A model generated the notes under the pieces. The model ran no database searches. It had not been told where the DNA came from and worked only from the letters and a program-made list of their open reading frames with translations. The position numbers were made by a program, and so were the translations under genes. DNA of 64,000 nucleotides from Algoriphagus zhangzhouensis (GTDB taxonomy: Bacteria; Bacteroidota; Bacteroidia; Cytophagales; Cyclobacteriaceae): assembly GCF_900148515.1 (NCBI RefSeq), contig NZ_FRXN01000001.1:1-64000 (forward strand), written 5' to 3'. Position 1 is the first letter of the stretch. Each line of letters begins with the position of its first letter. Positions 56,398 to 64,000 of the stretch are shown piece after piece.

Positions 56398-58155
56398 TTG
56401 ACTCTCCAGATTTTTTTAACTTTTATTTTAGTAATTGGATTGATAATTACTTTATATAAAAACCTGCTCAAACCATCTTTTGCTTTTGCAATAGCGGTTT
56501 TTGTATTTATTATTTTTCAAATAATTACAATAGATGATTTATTGATTGGCTTAGCCAATAAGCAAATAATCCTCATTTTTTTATTGATGATTTTAACATC
56601 TGGAATTCAGCAAAATCTGGGAAAGGGCTTCTTTTATTCTTTATTCAAGAAATCCTTAACTCCCTTTCAATTTCGATTGAGAATGATGCTAATGGTATCA
56701 GGGCTATCCAGTATGCTGAATAATACACCTGTGGTTGCATTTATGATTCCGTATGTAAAGAACTGGGCAGAAGGAAATGGATATTCAGCATCTAAGTTTT
56801 TGATACCACTTTCATTTGCGACTATTTTAGGAGGAATGATCACAATAGTTGGGACATCCACCAATTTGGTTTTGAATGGCCTGATTGTGCAATCTGGTTT
56901 AGATTCTCTTCAATATTATGACTTCCTGTATTTGGGATTAATTGTAACTGTAATTGGAATAATCTATTTGGCTATTTTTTCTGAAAAATTACTACCCAAT
57001 ACAACCGCCAATAAAGAAGCATTCTTGGAGCAGTTGAATGAATATTTAGTGGAAACAAGGGTAAAGACAAATTCACCCATAATTGGAAAGACTATCGAAG
57101 AAGCAGGGTTGAGACATCTAAATGATTTGTTCTTGGTGGAGATTAAAAGGGGAGAAAGGAATATTGCAGCTGTTTCATCAGATCGTTTGATTCATGCAGA
57201 TGATCTATTGTTTTTTGCTGGAAATACCCAATCCATTCTTGATTTGATCAATGATGATAATGGGTTGGAGATTCCAGATTCATCGCATTTATTATCCAAT
57301 GGGTTTTCTGCTATGACCGAAGCTGTAATTCCTTCTGGATCTTCTTTAGTCGGAAATTCTATTAAAGAATTGGGTTTTAGGGATAGATATAAAGCTTCAA
57401 TTATTTCAGTTTATAGAAAAGGTGAAAAAGTAAAAGGAAATTTGGGAGAAACAATATTGAAAGAAGGAGATTTGCTTCTTCTACTTTGTTCAAATGACTT
57501 TTCTAAACTCAATTCAAGTAGAGATTTAATTGCAATTTCCAAGTCGGGAGAAGTCAATACTGAGCTTTCTTTCAAAAATAGCCTGCCAAGTATCTTATCA
57601 ATTGTAATTTTGTTGATTGGAATTTTTGGGCTTATTGATTTATTTCTAGCTGCTTTTCTAGGCATCATAATCATGACCTTGTTTAAAGTGATTAACTTAA
57701 ATCAATTGAAATCTTCAATTGATCTAGATCTATTAATCATATTAGTTTCTGCCTTGGCTGTTGGATTAGCTATTCAAAAATCAGGGACAGCATCTTTATT
57801 AGTTGGAGAAATTTCCTCAATTTTTAATGGTCTTTCAGAAATATGGGGTATTGGGATCTTATTTTTAATGACTTTAGGTCTTACCTCATTGATTACAAAT
57901 GCAGCTGCAGTTTCCATTATGTTTCCTGTTTCCTATGAAATGGGCCTAGGATATGGTGGGGATTTAACTCCCTTTTTTATGTCAATTGCCTTTGCAGCCT
58001 CAGCGGATTTTATGACTCCAATTGGCTACCAAACTAATTTGATGGTGATGGGACCTGGAAATTATAAATTTTCGGATTATACGAAAATTGGTCTACCTCT
58101 GACTTTTATTTATTCAAGTATCGTAATCACATTTATTTATCTATTTTATTTCTAA
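56398..58155 (+). CDS. SLC13/DASS-type permease with two TrkA-C domains, probable sulfate transporter
   Basis: 585 residues. It has five or six N-terminal membrane helices with the family motifs [18 protein letters not shown] and [18 protein letters not shown]. Two TrkA-C (RCK_C) domains lie at about 215-290 and 300-385, and a second set of helices ends in [14 protein letters not shown] and [13 protein letters not shown]. The frame starts at TTG 56398; the first in-frame ATG lies about 65 residues later, inside the membrane part. It ends one base before cysC, so sulfate is the likely substrate; this follows from context. Confidence 0.87.
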   Translation: MTLQIFLTFILVIGLIITLYKNLLKPSFAFAIAVFVFIIFQIITIDDLLIGLANKQIILIFLLMILTSGIQQNLGKGFFYSLFKKSLTPFQFRLRMMLMVSGLSSMLNNTPVVAFMIPYVKNWAEGNGYSASKFLIPLSFATILGGMITIVGTSTNLVLNGLIVQSGLDSLQYYDFLYLGLIVTVIGIIYLAIFSEKLLPNTTANKEAFLEQLNEYLVETRVKTNSPIIGKTIEEAGLRHLNDLFLVEIKRGERNIAAVSSDRLIHADDLLFFAGNTQSILDLINDDNGLEIPDSSHLLSNGFSAMTEAVIPSGSSLVGNSIKELGFRDRYKASIISVYRKGEKVKGNLGETILKEGDLLLLLCSNDFSKLNSSRDLIAISKSGEVNTELSFKNSLPSILSIVILLIGIFGLIDLFLAAFLGIIIMTLFKVINLNQLKSSIDLDLLIILVSALAVGLAIQKSGTASLLVGEISSIFNGLSEIWGIGILFLMTLGLTSLITNAAAVSIMFPVSYEMGLGYGGDLTPFFMSIAFAASADFMTPIGYQTNLMVMGPGNYKFSDYTKIGLPLTFIYSSIVITFIYLFYF

Positions 58156-58156
58156 A

Positions 58157-58750
58157 ATGGAAAACCACATACATCCAACTGTTTTTAAGGTTTCAAGAAA
58201 ACAACGTCAGTCCCGATTAAAACAATCTCCTAAGTTAATTTGGTTTACAGGTTTATCTGGCTCTGGTAAGTCTACCGTAGCTAATGCAGTAGAATCCCAA
58301 TTATTTGAGTACGGATATATGACCTATTTATTAGATGGTGATAATATCAGAACAGGACTCAACAAAGATTTAGGGTTTTCTGATGAAGACCGAATTGAAA
58401 ATATTAGAAGAATTGCCGAGGTAGCCAAATTAATGATGGATGCTGGGCTTTTGGTAGTTTCTGCCTTTATTTCTCCATTTAGGGATGAAAGAAAAATGGT
58501 TGCTGACCTTGTAGGTGAAGAGAATTTTTTGGAAGTTTTTGTGGATTGCCCAATTGAAGTTTGTGAGCAAAGGGATGTGAAGGGGCTATATGCAAAAGCG
58601 AGAAAGGGAATTATTAAGAATTTTACAGGAATCGATTCTCCTTATGAGGCTCCAATTAAACCGGCAGTACATATCCATTCTGATAAAGAGGAGCTAACTT
58701 CCTCGGTTCAAAAAGTAATTCAAACTATTTCGGCTAGTATTAGCCATTAA
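58157..58750 (+). CDS. cysC: Adenylylsulfate kinase
   Basis: 197 residues. P-loop [17 protein letters not shown], then [22 protein letters not shown] and the lid segment FISPFRDER, all typical of APS kinase. It phosphorylates adenylylsulfate to PAPS, the sulfate donor for sulfotransferases. It starts one base after the permease stop and its own stop abuts the cysD ATG. It is a stand-alone enzyme, not fused to cysN. Confidence 0.95.
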   Translation: MENHIHPTVFKVSRKQRQSRLKQSPKLIWFTGLSGSGKSTVANAVESQLFEYGYMTYLLDGDNIRTGLNKDLGFSDEDRIENIRRIAEVAKLMMDAGLLVVSAFISPFRDERKMVADLVGEENFLEVFVDCPIEVCEQRDVKGLYAKARKGIIKNFTGIDSPYEAPIKPAVHIHSDKEELTSSVQKVIQTISASISH

Positions 58751-59680
58751 ATGTTCAATCCAGAAATTAAAACAATGGGACAATATTATTTATCACATCT
58801 TAAAGAGCTGGAAGCCGAAGCAATATTTATTATTCGTGAAGTTGTTTCTCAATTTGAAAGACCAGCACTTCTATTTTCAGGAGGAAAAGACAGTATTTTA
58901 CTCGCTCATTTGGCAAAAAAAGCATTTTACCCAGCTAAGATTCCTTTTCCATTAATCCATATTGATACAGGACATAATTTTCCTGAAACTTTGGAATTTA
59001 GAGATGCATTGGTTGAAGAATTAGGTGTTCAATTAGTGGTTGGTTCCGTTCAGGAAAGTATCGATAAAGGTAGAGTTAGGGAGGAAACAGGTGTTAATGC
59101 CAGTAGAAATGCCCTTCAAACAGTCACTTTGTTAGATACCCTAGAAGATCTAAAGATTGATGCTGCTATGGGAGGTGCAAGAAGAGATGAAGAGAAAGCA
59201 AGAGCAAAAGAACGTTTCTTCTCCCATAGGGATGAATTTGGACAATGGGATCCTAAAAATCAGAGACCAGAATTATGGAATTTGTTCAATGGTAGAAAAC
59301 ATCATGGAGAGCATTTTAGAATTTTCCCAATCTCTAATTGGACTGAAATGGATGTTTGGCAGTATATCAAAGAAGAAAATATTGCATTGCCATCCCTTTA
59401 TTTTTCTCATGAAAGAGAATGCATTGTAAGAGACGAGGTGATACTTGCCAAGTCTGAGTTTTTACCGCTGAAAGAAGGTGAAGAAATTCAAAAATTGATT
59501 GTTAGATATAGAACATGTGGTGATATGCCAATTACCGGTGCCGTCCTTTCTAATGCAGACACACTTGAATTGATTATAGAAGAAGTGGCTACTACAAGAA
59601 CTACTGAACGAGGTACCAGAGCTGATGATAAAAGGGGAGAAACGGCAATGGAGGATAGAAAGAAAGCAGGATATTTTTAG
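58751..59680 (+). CDS. cysD: Sulfate adenylyltransferase subunit 2
   Basis: 309 residues of the PP-loop ATP pyrophosphatase family. YYLSHLKELEAEAIFIIREV is the standard opening, the PP-loop is FSGGKDSIL, and ARRDEEKARAKER follows. With the CysN GTPase it makes adenylylsulfate from sulfate and ATP. The start abuts the cysC stop; ATG 58784 is possible but less likely given the tight packing. Length is ordinary. Confidence 0.95.
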   Translation: MFNPEIKTMGQYYLSHLKELEAEAIFIIREVVSQFERPALLFSGGKDSILLAHLAKKAFYPAKIPFPLIHIDTGHNFPETLEFRDALVEELGVQLVVGSVQESIDKGRVREETGVNASRNALQTVTLLDTLEDLKIDAAMGGARRDEEKARAKERFFSHRDEFGQWDPKNQRPELWNLFNGRKHHGEHFRIFPISNWTEMDVWQYIKEENIALPSLYFSHERECIVRDEVILAKSEFLPLKEGEEIQKLIVRYRTCGDMPITGAVLSNADTLELIIEEVATTRTTERGTRADDKRGETAMEDRKKAGYF

Positions 59681-59796
59681 ACTTCAATGATTCCCAATTT
59701 TCTATAAAAAACTGTAACAAATTTATTAGGCTGTAAAAACAACAAATTTGAATATTTTAAGTTTCGCAGCACCTTAACCTAAGAGAATTCAAAAAA

Positions 59797-61056
59797 ATGT
59801 CCATACAAGAAAATAATCAATTACTTCGATTTACGACTGCAGGATCAGTTGATGATGGAAAAAGTACTCTAATTGGAAGACTTTTATATGATTCCAAATC
59901 CATTTTCGAAGATCAAATTGAGGCTGTCAAAACTTCCTCTGAAAAAAAAGGCTTTGACTATGTGGATCTTTCCTTATTAACTGACGGGCTTAAGTCTGAA
60001 AGAGAACAAGGAATCACAATTGATGTTGCCTACAGATATTTTGCAACGCCCAAAAGAAAATTCATTATTGCCGATACTCCTGGTCATACTCAATATACTA
60101 GAAATATGGTGACAGGAGCTTCTACTGCCAACTTGGCTATTATTTTGGTAGATGCTAGAAAAGGTTTGTTAGAACAAACTTATAGACATTCTTTTATCGC
60201 ATCACTATTGAAAATTCCTCATGTTGTGGTTTGTGTGAATAAAATGGATTTAGTTGATTATTCGGAAGAAGTCTATAATCAAATTGTTGCCGATTATGAG
60301 GCATTCTCAAGTAAGTTGGATATAAAGGATGTTCAGTTTGTTCCAATTTCTGCATTAAAGGGAGATAATGTGGTAGACAGGTCTGAAAATATGGATTGGT
60401 ACGAAGGTTCTACTTTATTATATCATTTGGAACATGTTCATATTGCCTCAGACTTTAATCATATTGATTGTAGACTACCTGTTCAAATGGTAATCCGTCC
60501 TCATACACTTGAATTCCAAGATTTCCGTGGCTATGCTGGAAGAATAGATGGTGGTATTTTTAAGCCAGGAGATGAAGTCAAGATATTGCCATCTGGGTTT
60601 ACTTCCAAAGTGAAAACCATTGAGTTAAATGGAGAGCAAATTGCGGAAGCTTATGCTCCGATGTCTGTAACCATGACTTTAGAAGATGAAATAGATATCA
60701 GTAGGGGAGATATGATTGTCAGACCAAATAATCAACCTAAATCTGAGCAAGATTTGGAAGTAATGGTTTGTTGGATGAATCAAAAATCACTTCAGAACCG
60801 AACTAAACTCATTGTCAAGCATACAACCAAAGAATGTCAGGCTATGGTGAAAGATATTCAATACAAAGTTGATGTGAATACTTTACATAGAATAGAAGAC
60901 ATCCAGGAAATAGGGATGAATGATATTGCTAGAGTTTCAATTCGTACAGCCTCCCCAATCTTTTTTGATTCCTATAGCAAGAATAGACAAACAGGTTCAA
61001 TCATTTTAATTGACCCCAATACCAATGAAACCGTTGGAGCTGGAATGATCATCTAA
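59797..61056 (+). CDS. cysN: Sulfate adenylyltransferase subunit 1 (GTPase)
   Basis: 419 residues. GTPase motifs are G1 AGSVDDGKSTLIGRLLYD, G3 DTPGHTQYTRNM and G4 NKMD. The beta-barrel domains follow. There is no C-terminal APS kinase fusion, which fits the separate cysC. GTP hydrolysis drives formation of adenylylsulfate together with CysD. A gap of 116 bases separates it from cysD. Downstream the operon is broken by the frameshifted four-helix-bundle cassette. Confidence 0.95.
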   Translation: MSIQENNQLLRFTTAGSVDDGKSTLIGRLLYDSKSIFEDQIEAVKTSSEKKGFDYVDLSLLTDGLKSEREQGITIDVAYRYFATPKRKFIIADTPGHTQYTRNMVTGASTANLAIILVDARKGLLEQTYRHSFIASLLKIPHVVVCVNKMDLVDYSEEVYNQIVADYEAFSSKLDIKDVQFVPISALKGDNVVDRSENMDWYEGSTLLYHLEHVHIASDFNHIDCRLPVQMVIRPHTLEFQDFRGYAGRIDGGIFKPGDEVKILPSGFTSKVKTIELNGEQIAEAYAPMSVTMTLEDEIDISRGDMIVRPNNQPKSEQDLEVMVCWMNQKSLQNRTKLIVKHTTKECQAMVKDIQYKVDVNTLHRIEDIQEIGMNDIARVSIRTASPIFFDSYSKNRQTGSIILIDPNTNETVGAGMII

Positions 61057-61129
61057 GAGTCAAGATTTTAGATCCTAGAATCAAGAAAAGAAACGAATAA
61101 ACAATAAGACCAGGTGGCCAAGGGAAATA

Positions 61130-61639
61130 GAGACAGAGAGACGAAGAGAAAAAAGGGCAATCATTCAGATATTCTTCAATAAAGTAATTAGTAGTGGTTA
61201 AGATTCGAAGTCATGAGGATTTACAGGTGTTTCAATTAGCATTTGATGCCTCCATGAGAATCTTTGAATTATCCATTTCTTTCCCTAAGGATGAAAAATA
61301 TTCATTGACAGATCAAATAAGGAGAAGTTCAAGATCTGTATGTGCAAATCTTGCAGAGGCTTTTAGAAAAAGGAAATACCCGAAATACTTTGTGTCAAAA
61401 TTAGTGGATTGCGAAGGTGAAGCTGCTGAAACTCATTTTGGTTATTATATGCCTTTAAATGTCAATATATAGATGAAGCATGTAAATCAGACTTAGATGA
61501 TAAATACAACCAAATCTTGGGTAAGCTGGTAATTATGGGGCAATATCCTGAAAAATGGACCTATTAAATCTTCTTCGTCCCTACGTCTCTCAGTCTCTTT
61601 TTCACATCAGTCCCTAAAGCCTCTCCGTCTCTCAGTCTC
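61130..61639. repeat. Inverted-repeat flanks around the four-helix-bundle pseudogene
   Basis: GAGACAGAGAGACG (61130-61143) on the left is complementary in 13 of 14 positions to CGTCTCTCAGTCTC on the right (61584-61597). The right motif recurs at 61626-61639. The purine-rich left side and pyrimidine-rich right side enclose the pseudogene, as if it moved as a unit. Confidence 0.6.
61194..61567 (+). pseudogene. Frameshifted four-helix-bundle (23S intervening-sequence-type) protein
   Basis: The first frame (GTG 61194, 92 codons, stop at 61470-61472) starts as a four-helix-bundle protein: HEDLQVFQLAFDASMRIFELS, QIRRSSRSVCANLAEAFRKR, KLVDCEGEAAET. After ETHF the family pattern continues in another frame as WLLYAFKCQYIDEACKSDLDD and then DKYNQILGKLVIMGQYPEKW, with a stop at 61565-61567. 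One extra T in the run at TTTTGG would restore a full-length protein, so one base has been lost. Either the gene is dead or the read has an error. Such genes occur in 23S rRNA inserts and as scattered cassettes; their function is not settled. Confidence 0.8.
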
Positions 61640-61702
61640 ATAGTTATAATCTTTAAGACTCAACGAGAAATTGACTAAAGACAATTAATAGCATTAAAAA
61701 CA

Positions 61703-62461
61703 ATGATTAACATAAAAAAACTCACCTCCCTCGCCAAAGAAGCCTCCCTAGCCGCAGGCAAGGCTATTTTAGAAATCTATAATTCTGCTGATTTTGGTGT
61801 TGAAATAAAGGGGGATAACTCTCCTTTAACTAAAGCAGACCAAGCAGCTCATCAGGTCATAGTCAAATACCTGGAAGAAACTGGACTTCCCATATTATCT
61901 GAAGAGGGAAAAGATATTCCTTATAAGGTAAGAAAAGACTGGGAGTATTTCTGGATGGTAGATCCTTTGGATGGAACCAAAGAGTTTATCAAAAAGAATG
62001 GTGAGTTTACTGTAAATATTGCCTTAATCCATCAAGGAAAGCCAATAATGGGAGTAGTATATGCTCCAGTCTTGGAATGGTTGTATTGGGGTAATCAAGA
62101 GGAAGGAGCTTGGAAACAAGAAGGGAATGAAAATCCAATCCAATTGAAAAAACAAGAAGATACTGAAGTGAAAACCATAGTTGCCAGCCGTTCCCACTTA
62201 AGTCCAGAAACTCAAGAATTTATTGATCAATACCCAGGAGTAGAAGTAATCTCTATGGGATCCTCCTTGAAATTTATGTTGATAGCTGAAGGAAAGTCGC
62301 AAATTTATCCTCGCTTCGCTCCAACCATGGAATGGGACACTGCGGCAGCTCAGGGAGTGATTTTAGCAAATAAAGGAATGGTTTTACAATTTCCTTCTAA
62401 GATAGAATTGGGATATAATAAAGAGAACCTCTTAAACCCATGGTTTATAGTTTATAATTAA
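61703..62461 (+). CDS. cysQ: 3'(2'),5'-bisphosphate nucleotidase CysQ
   Basis: 252 residues of the inositol-monophosphatase fold. Metal-binding motifs are VDPLDGTKEFI and, near the end, FAPTMEWDTAAAQGV; LPILSEEGKDI supplies another ligand. It removes a phosphate from PAP, the product left after sulfate transfer from PAPS. Its presence in the cluster suits a cell that consumes PAPS. It stands after the four-helix-bundle cassette, which splits it from cysN. Confidence 0.93.
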   Translation: MINIKKLTSLAKEASLAAGKAILEIYNSADFGVEIKGDNSPLTKADQAAHQVIVKYLEETGLPILSEEGKDIPYKVRKDWEYFWMVDPLDGTKEFIKKNGEFTVNIALIHQGKPIMGVVYAPVLEWLYWGNQEEGAWKQEGNENPIQLKKQEDTEVKTIVASRSHLSPETQEFIDQYPGVEVISMGSSLKFMLIAEGKSQIYPRFAPTMEWDTAAAQGVILANKGMVLQFPSKIELGYNKENLLNPWFIVYN

Positions 62462-62495
62462 TAACCTGAATTTTAATTGAATTAATCATTTTTCT

Positions 62496-63515
62496 ATGAA
62501 AATATTAGTAACTGGAGCAGCAGGATTTATTGGGTTTTTCCTTTCAAAAAAACTATTAGAGAAGGGAAATCAAGTAGTTGGATTGGATAATATAAATGAT
62601 TATTATGATGTGAATCTTAAGTATGCAAGACTTAATGAATTAGGCGTAGAAAGGATTAATGCAGAACAATCCAAAGTTCTAACTAACTCGTCAAAATTTT
62701 CTAATTTTTCTTTTATAAGAATGAACCTTGAAGATAGAAAGGGGCTTCCAAAGTTATTTGAGAACGAGCAATTTGATGTGGTTGTCAATCTTGCAGCTCA
62801 AGCTGGAGTACGATATAGTTTAGAAAATCCTGAATCTTATATCGATAGTAATATTGTGGGGTTTTTAAATGTTTTGGAATGTTGCAGGCATCATGAAATC
62901 AAGCACTTACTTTATGCAAGTAGTTCCAGTGTATATGGGGAGAATTCTAGTGAAAAATTTTCAATAAAAGATAGAGTAGATAATCCAATAAGCTTATATG
63001 CTGCATCAAAAAAAAGTAATGAGTTAATGGCATACACTTACAGTCATTTGTATAAATTACCGACATCTGGTTTAAGATTTTTCACGGTATATGGGCCATG
63101 GGGAAGACCAGACATGGCAATGTTTTTATTCACCAAAGCTATGCTAGAAGGTAAATCGATCAAGGTTTTTAATAATGGAGATTTGATGCGGGATTTTACC
63201 TATATCGATGATATTATTAATGGAATAGAAATAGTATTTAATAACATTCCAGACTTAGATTCTCCTTATGAAATTATGAATATTGGGTTTGGTTCCCCTC
63301 AACCACTTATGCATTTTATAAATTCGATTGAGGATAATTTAGGTATCCAAGCAAAAATTGAATTTTTGGAAATGCAACCTGGAGATGTTCCTCGGACTTC
63401 TGCAGATACAAGTGAATTAAATAAACTTGGCTATAGAAGTACTATTGATATTAATGAAGGTGTGAAAAGATTTGTTGATTGGTATAAGAAGTTTTATAAT
63501 ATAAATCCAAATTGA
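62496..63515 (+). CDS. UDP-glucuronate 4-epimerase-like NAD-dependent epimerase
   Basis: 339 residues of the extended SDR family. NAD motif VTGAAGFIGFF, then GLDNINDYYDVNLKYARL, a phrase typical of UDP-glucuronate 4-epimerases; catalytic SSSSVYG and YAASKKS (Tyr and Lys), and FTVYGPWGRPDMA. It would convert UDP-glucuronate to UDP-galacturonate for the exported polysaccharide. It follows cysQ by 34 bases. The exact sugar is inferred from sequence style. Confidence 0.87.
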   Translation: MKILVTGAAGFIGFFLSKKLLEKGNQVVGLDNINDYYDVNLKYARLNELGVERINAEQSKVLTNSSKFSNFSFIRMNLEDRKGLPKLFENEQFDVVVNLAAQAGVRYSLENPESYIDSNIVGFLNVLECCRHHEIKHLLYASSSSVYGENSSEKFSIKDRVDNPISLYAASKKSNELMAYTYSHLYKLPTSGLRFFTVYGPWGRPDMAMFLFTKAMLEGKSIKVFNNGDLMRDFTYIDDIINGIEIVFNNIPDLDSPYEIMNIGFGSPQPLMHFINSIEDNLGIQAKIEFLEMQPGDVPRTSADTSELNKLGYRSTIDINEGVKRFVDWYKKFYNINPN

Positions 63516-63521
63516 TAAAAG

Positions 63522-64000
63522 TTGGTTTTAATTAATTCCATCATTTATTTCTATTCAATATTCTGCTTTATAGAGAATGTAATTTCCACTATAGATAATG
63601 AGATTGAGATTAATTCCTATGGATTATCTGATATAGACGGCTTGAATACTGGATGGACTTCTGGAATTCAACAAGATTGGCCAACCTTAAAAGTTTATAA
63701 AGTCACAAATTTAAATTCGAGTGGAAAAGGATCTTTAATTAACGCTTTACTGGCTAAAGAACCTAGATTAATCGTTTTTGAGGTCTCTGGAAATATAGAT
63801 TTTAAAGGAAGATCAATTAAAATTGAATGCCCCTATTTGAGAATTTTAGGGCAAACATCTCCTGAGGTTGGAATTACAATCATTAATGGAGGTTTGAGAA
63901 TAGCAACTCATGATGTGATTGTACAACACTTACATATTCGTCCTGGTGATACCTTAAATGGTAACTCAATAGATGGGATTACTACAATGGGAGGGGCTTA
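63522..64000 (+). CDS. Pectate-lyase-like right-handed beta-helix protein (truncated by the window end)
   Basis: The frame opens at TTG 63522, right after an in-frame stop at 63516-63518, and runs to the last base. The N-terminal stretch (LVLINSIIYFYSIFCF) is a plausible signal peptide. VYKVTNLNSSGKGSLINALLA, LIVFEVSGNIDF, LRILGQTSPEVGITI and LRIATHDVIVQHLHIRPGD match the opening of pectate-lyase-type proteins. The catalytic part lies beyond the window. Beside an uronic-acid epimerase it may trim or cut the cluster's own polysaccharide; this is inferred. No ATG was found that keeps the signal peptide. Confidence 0.7.
   Translation, partial: MVLINSIIYFYSIFCFIENVISTIDNEIEINSYGLSDIDGLNTGWTSGIQQDWPTLKVYKVTNLNSSGKGSLINALLAKEPRLIVFEVSGNIDFKGRSIKIECPYLRILGQTSPEVGITIINGGLRIATHDVIVQHLHIRPGDTLNGNSIDGITTMGGA

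Overview
The window looks like a chromosomal segment of a Bacteroidota bacterium, most likely of the Cytophagales / Cyclobacteriaceae type (Algoriphagus-like; the rank is inferred). Support: a SusC/SusD outer-membrane pair with a FecI/FecR regulator, type IX secretion C-terminal sorting domains, a cytophagalysin-type M43 protease, a RibBA fusion, AT-rich DNA, few Shine-Dalgarno sequences, and TAnnTTTG-like promoter elements. No phage, transposase, integrase or CRISPR array was seen.

Layout. (1) 1-490: the end of an OmpA-family gene and a doubtful small ORF. (2) 0.9-13.4 kb: one co-directional block of ECF sigma factor, FecR anti-sigma, STN-domain SusC, SusD, two further lipoproteins and an M16 peptidase, closed by a terminator. 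(3) 13.6-19.2 kb: two paralogous secreted thioredoxin-like proteins and a second M16 peptidase, closed by a terminator. (4) 19.3-23.4 kb: cysteine synthase-like enzyme, DsbD-like reductase and a trypsin-like protease. Regions 2-4 read as an outer-membrane import and periplasmic peptide-processing locus with thiol-redox support. The nearest known analogy is peptide uptake by RagAB; the substrate is inferred.

(5) 23.4-33.2 kb: mostly minus-strand genes (M50 protease, YihX-like HAD phosphatase, rhodanese, T9SS protein, PASTA protein, M43 protease, NifU-domain protein, Mrp ATPase). A tRNA(CAT) gene at 25415-25488 is flanked by two broken tRNA fragments, each interrupted by a short CCCGATA-type palindrome. 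(6) 33.4-41.9 kb: dnaG, ribBA, a tandem pair of related secreted proteins of unknown function, surE, a TPR histidine kinase, and a convergent binding-protein-like gene. (7) 42.0-47.2 kb: GH31 glucosidase, LacI-family regulator with a candidate operator, and class II aldolase.

(8) 47.7 kb to the end: a cell-surface polysaccharide cluster. It has Wza-like export and Wzc-like tyrosine kinase genes, then a 0.9-kb array of ~215-bp repeats and an orphan gene. GDP-mannose/GDP-fucose synthesis follows (manC, fcl, gmd), then a sulfate permease and sulfate activation (cysC, cysD, cysN, cysQ), a UDP-glucuronate epimerase-like gene and a truncated pectate-lyase-like protein. PAPS synthesis and PAP removal beside GDP-fucose and uronic-acid genes, with no sulfate reductase seen, suggest a sulfated, fucose-containing polysaccharide. 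A frameshifted four-helix-bundle gene with inverted-repeat flanks sits between cysN and cysQ.

Limits: everything was read by eye. Family names rest on recognised motifs, not database searches. Promoters and operators are candidates only.
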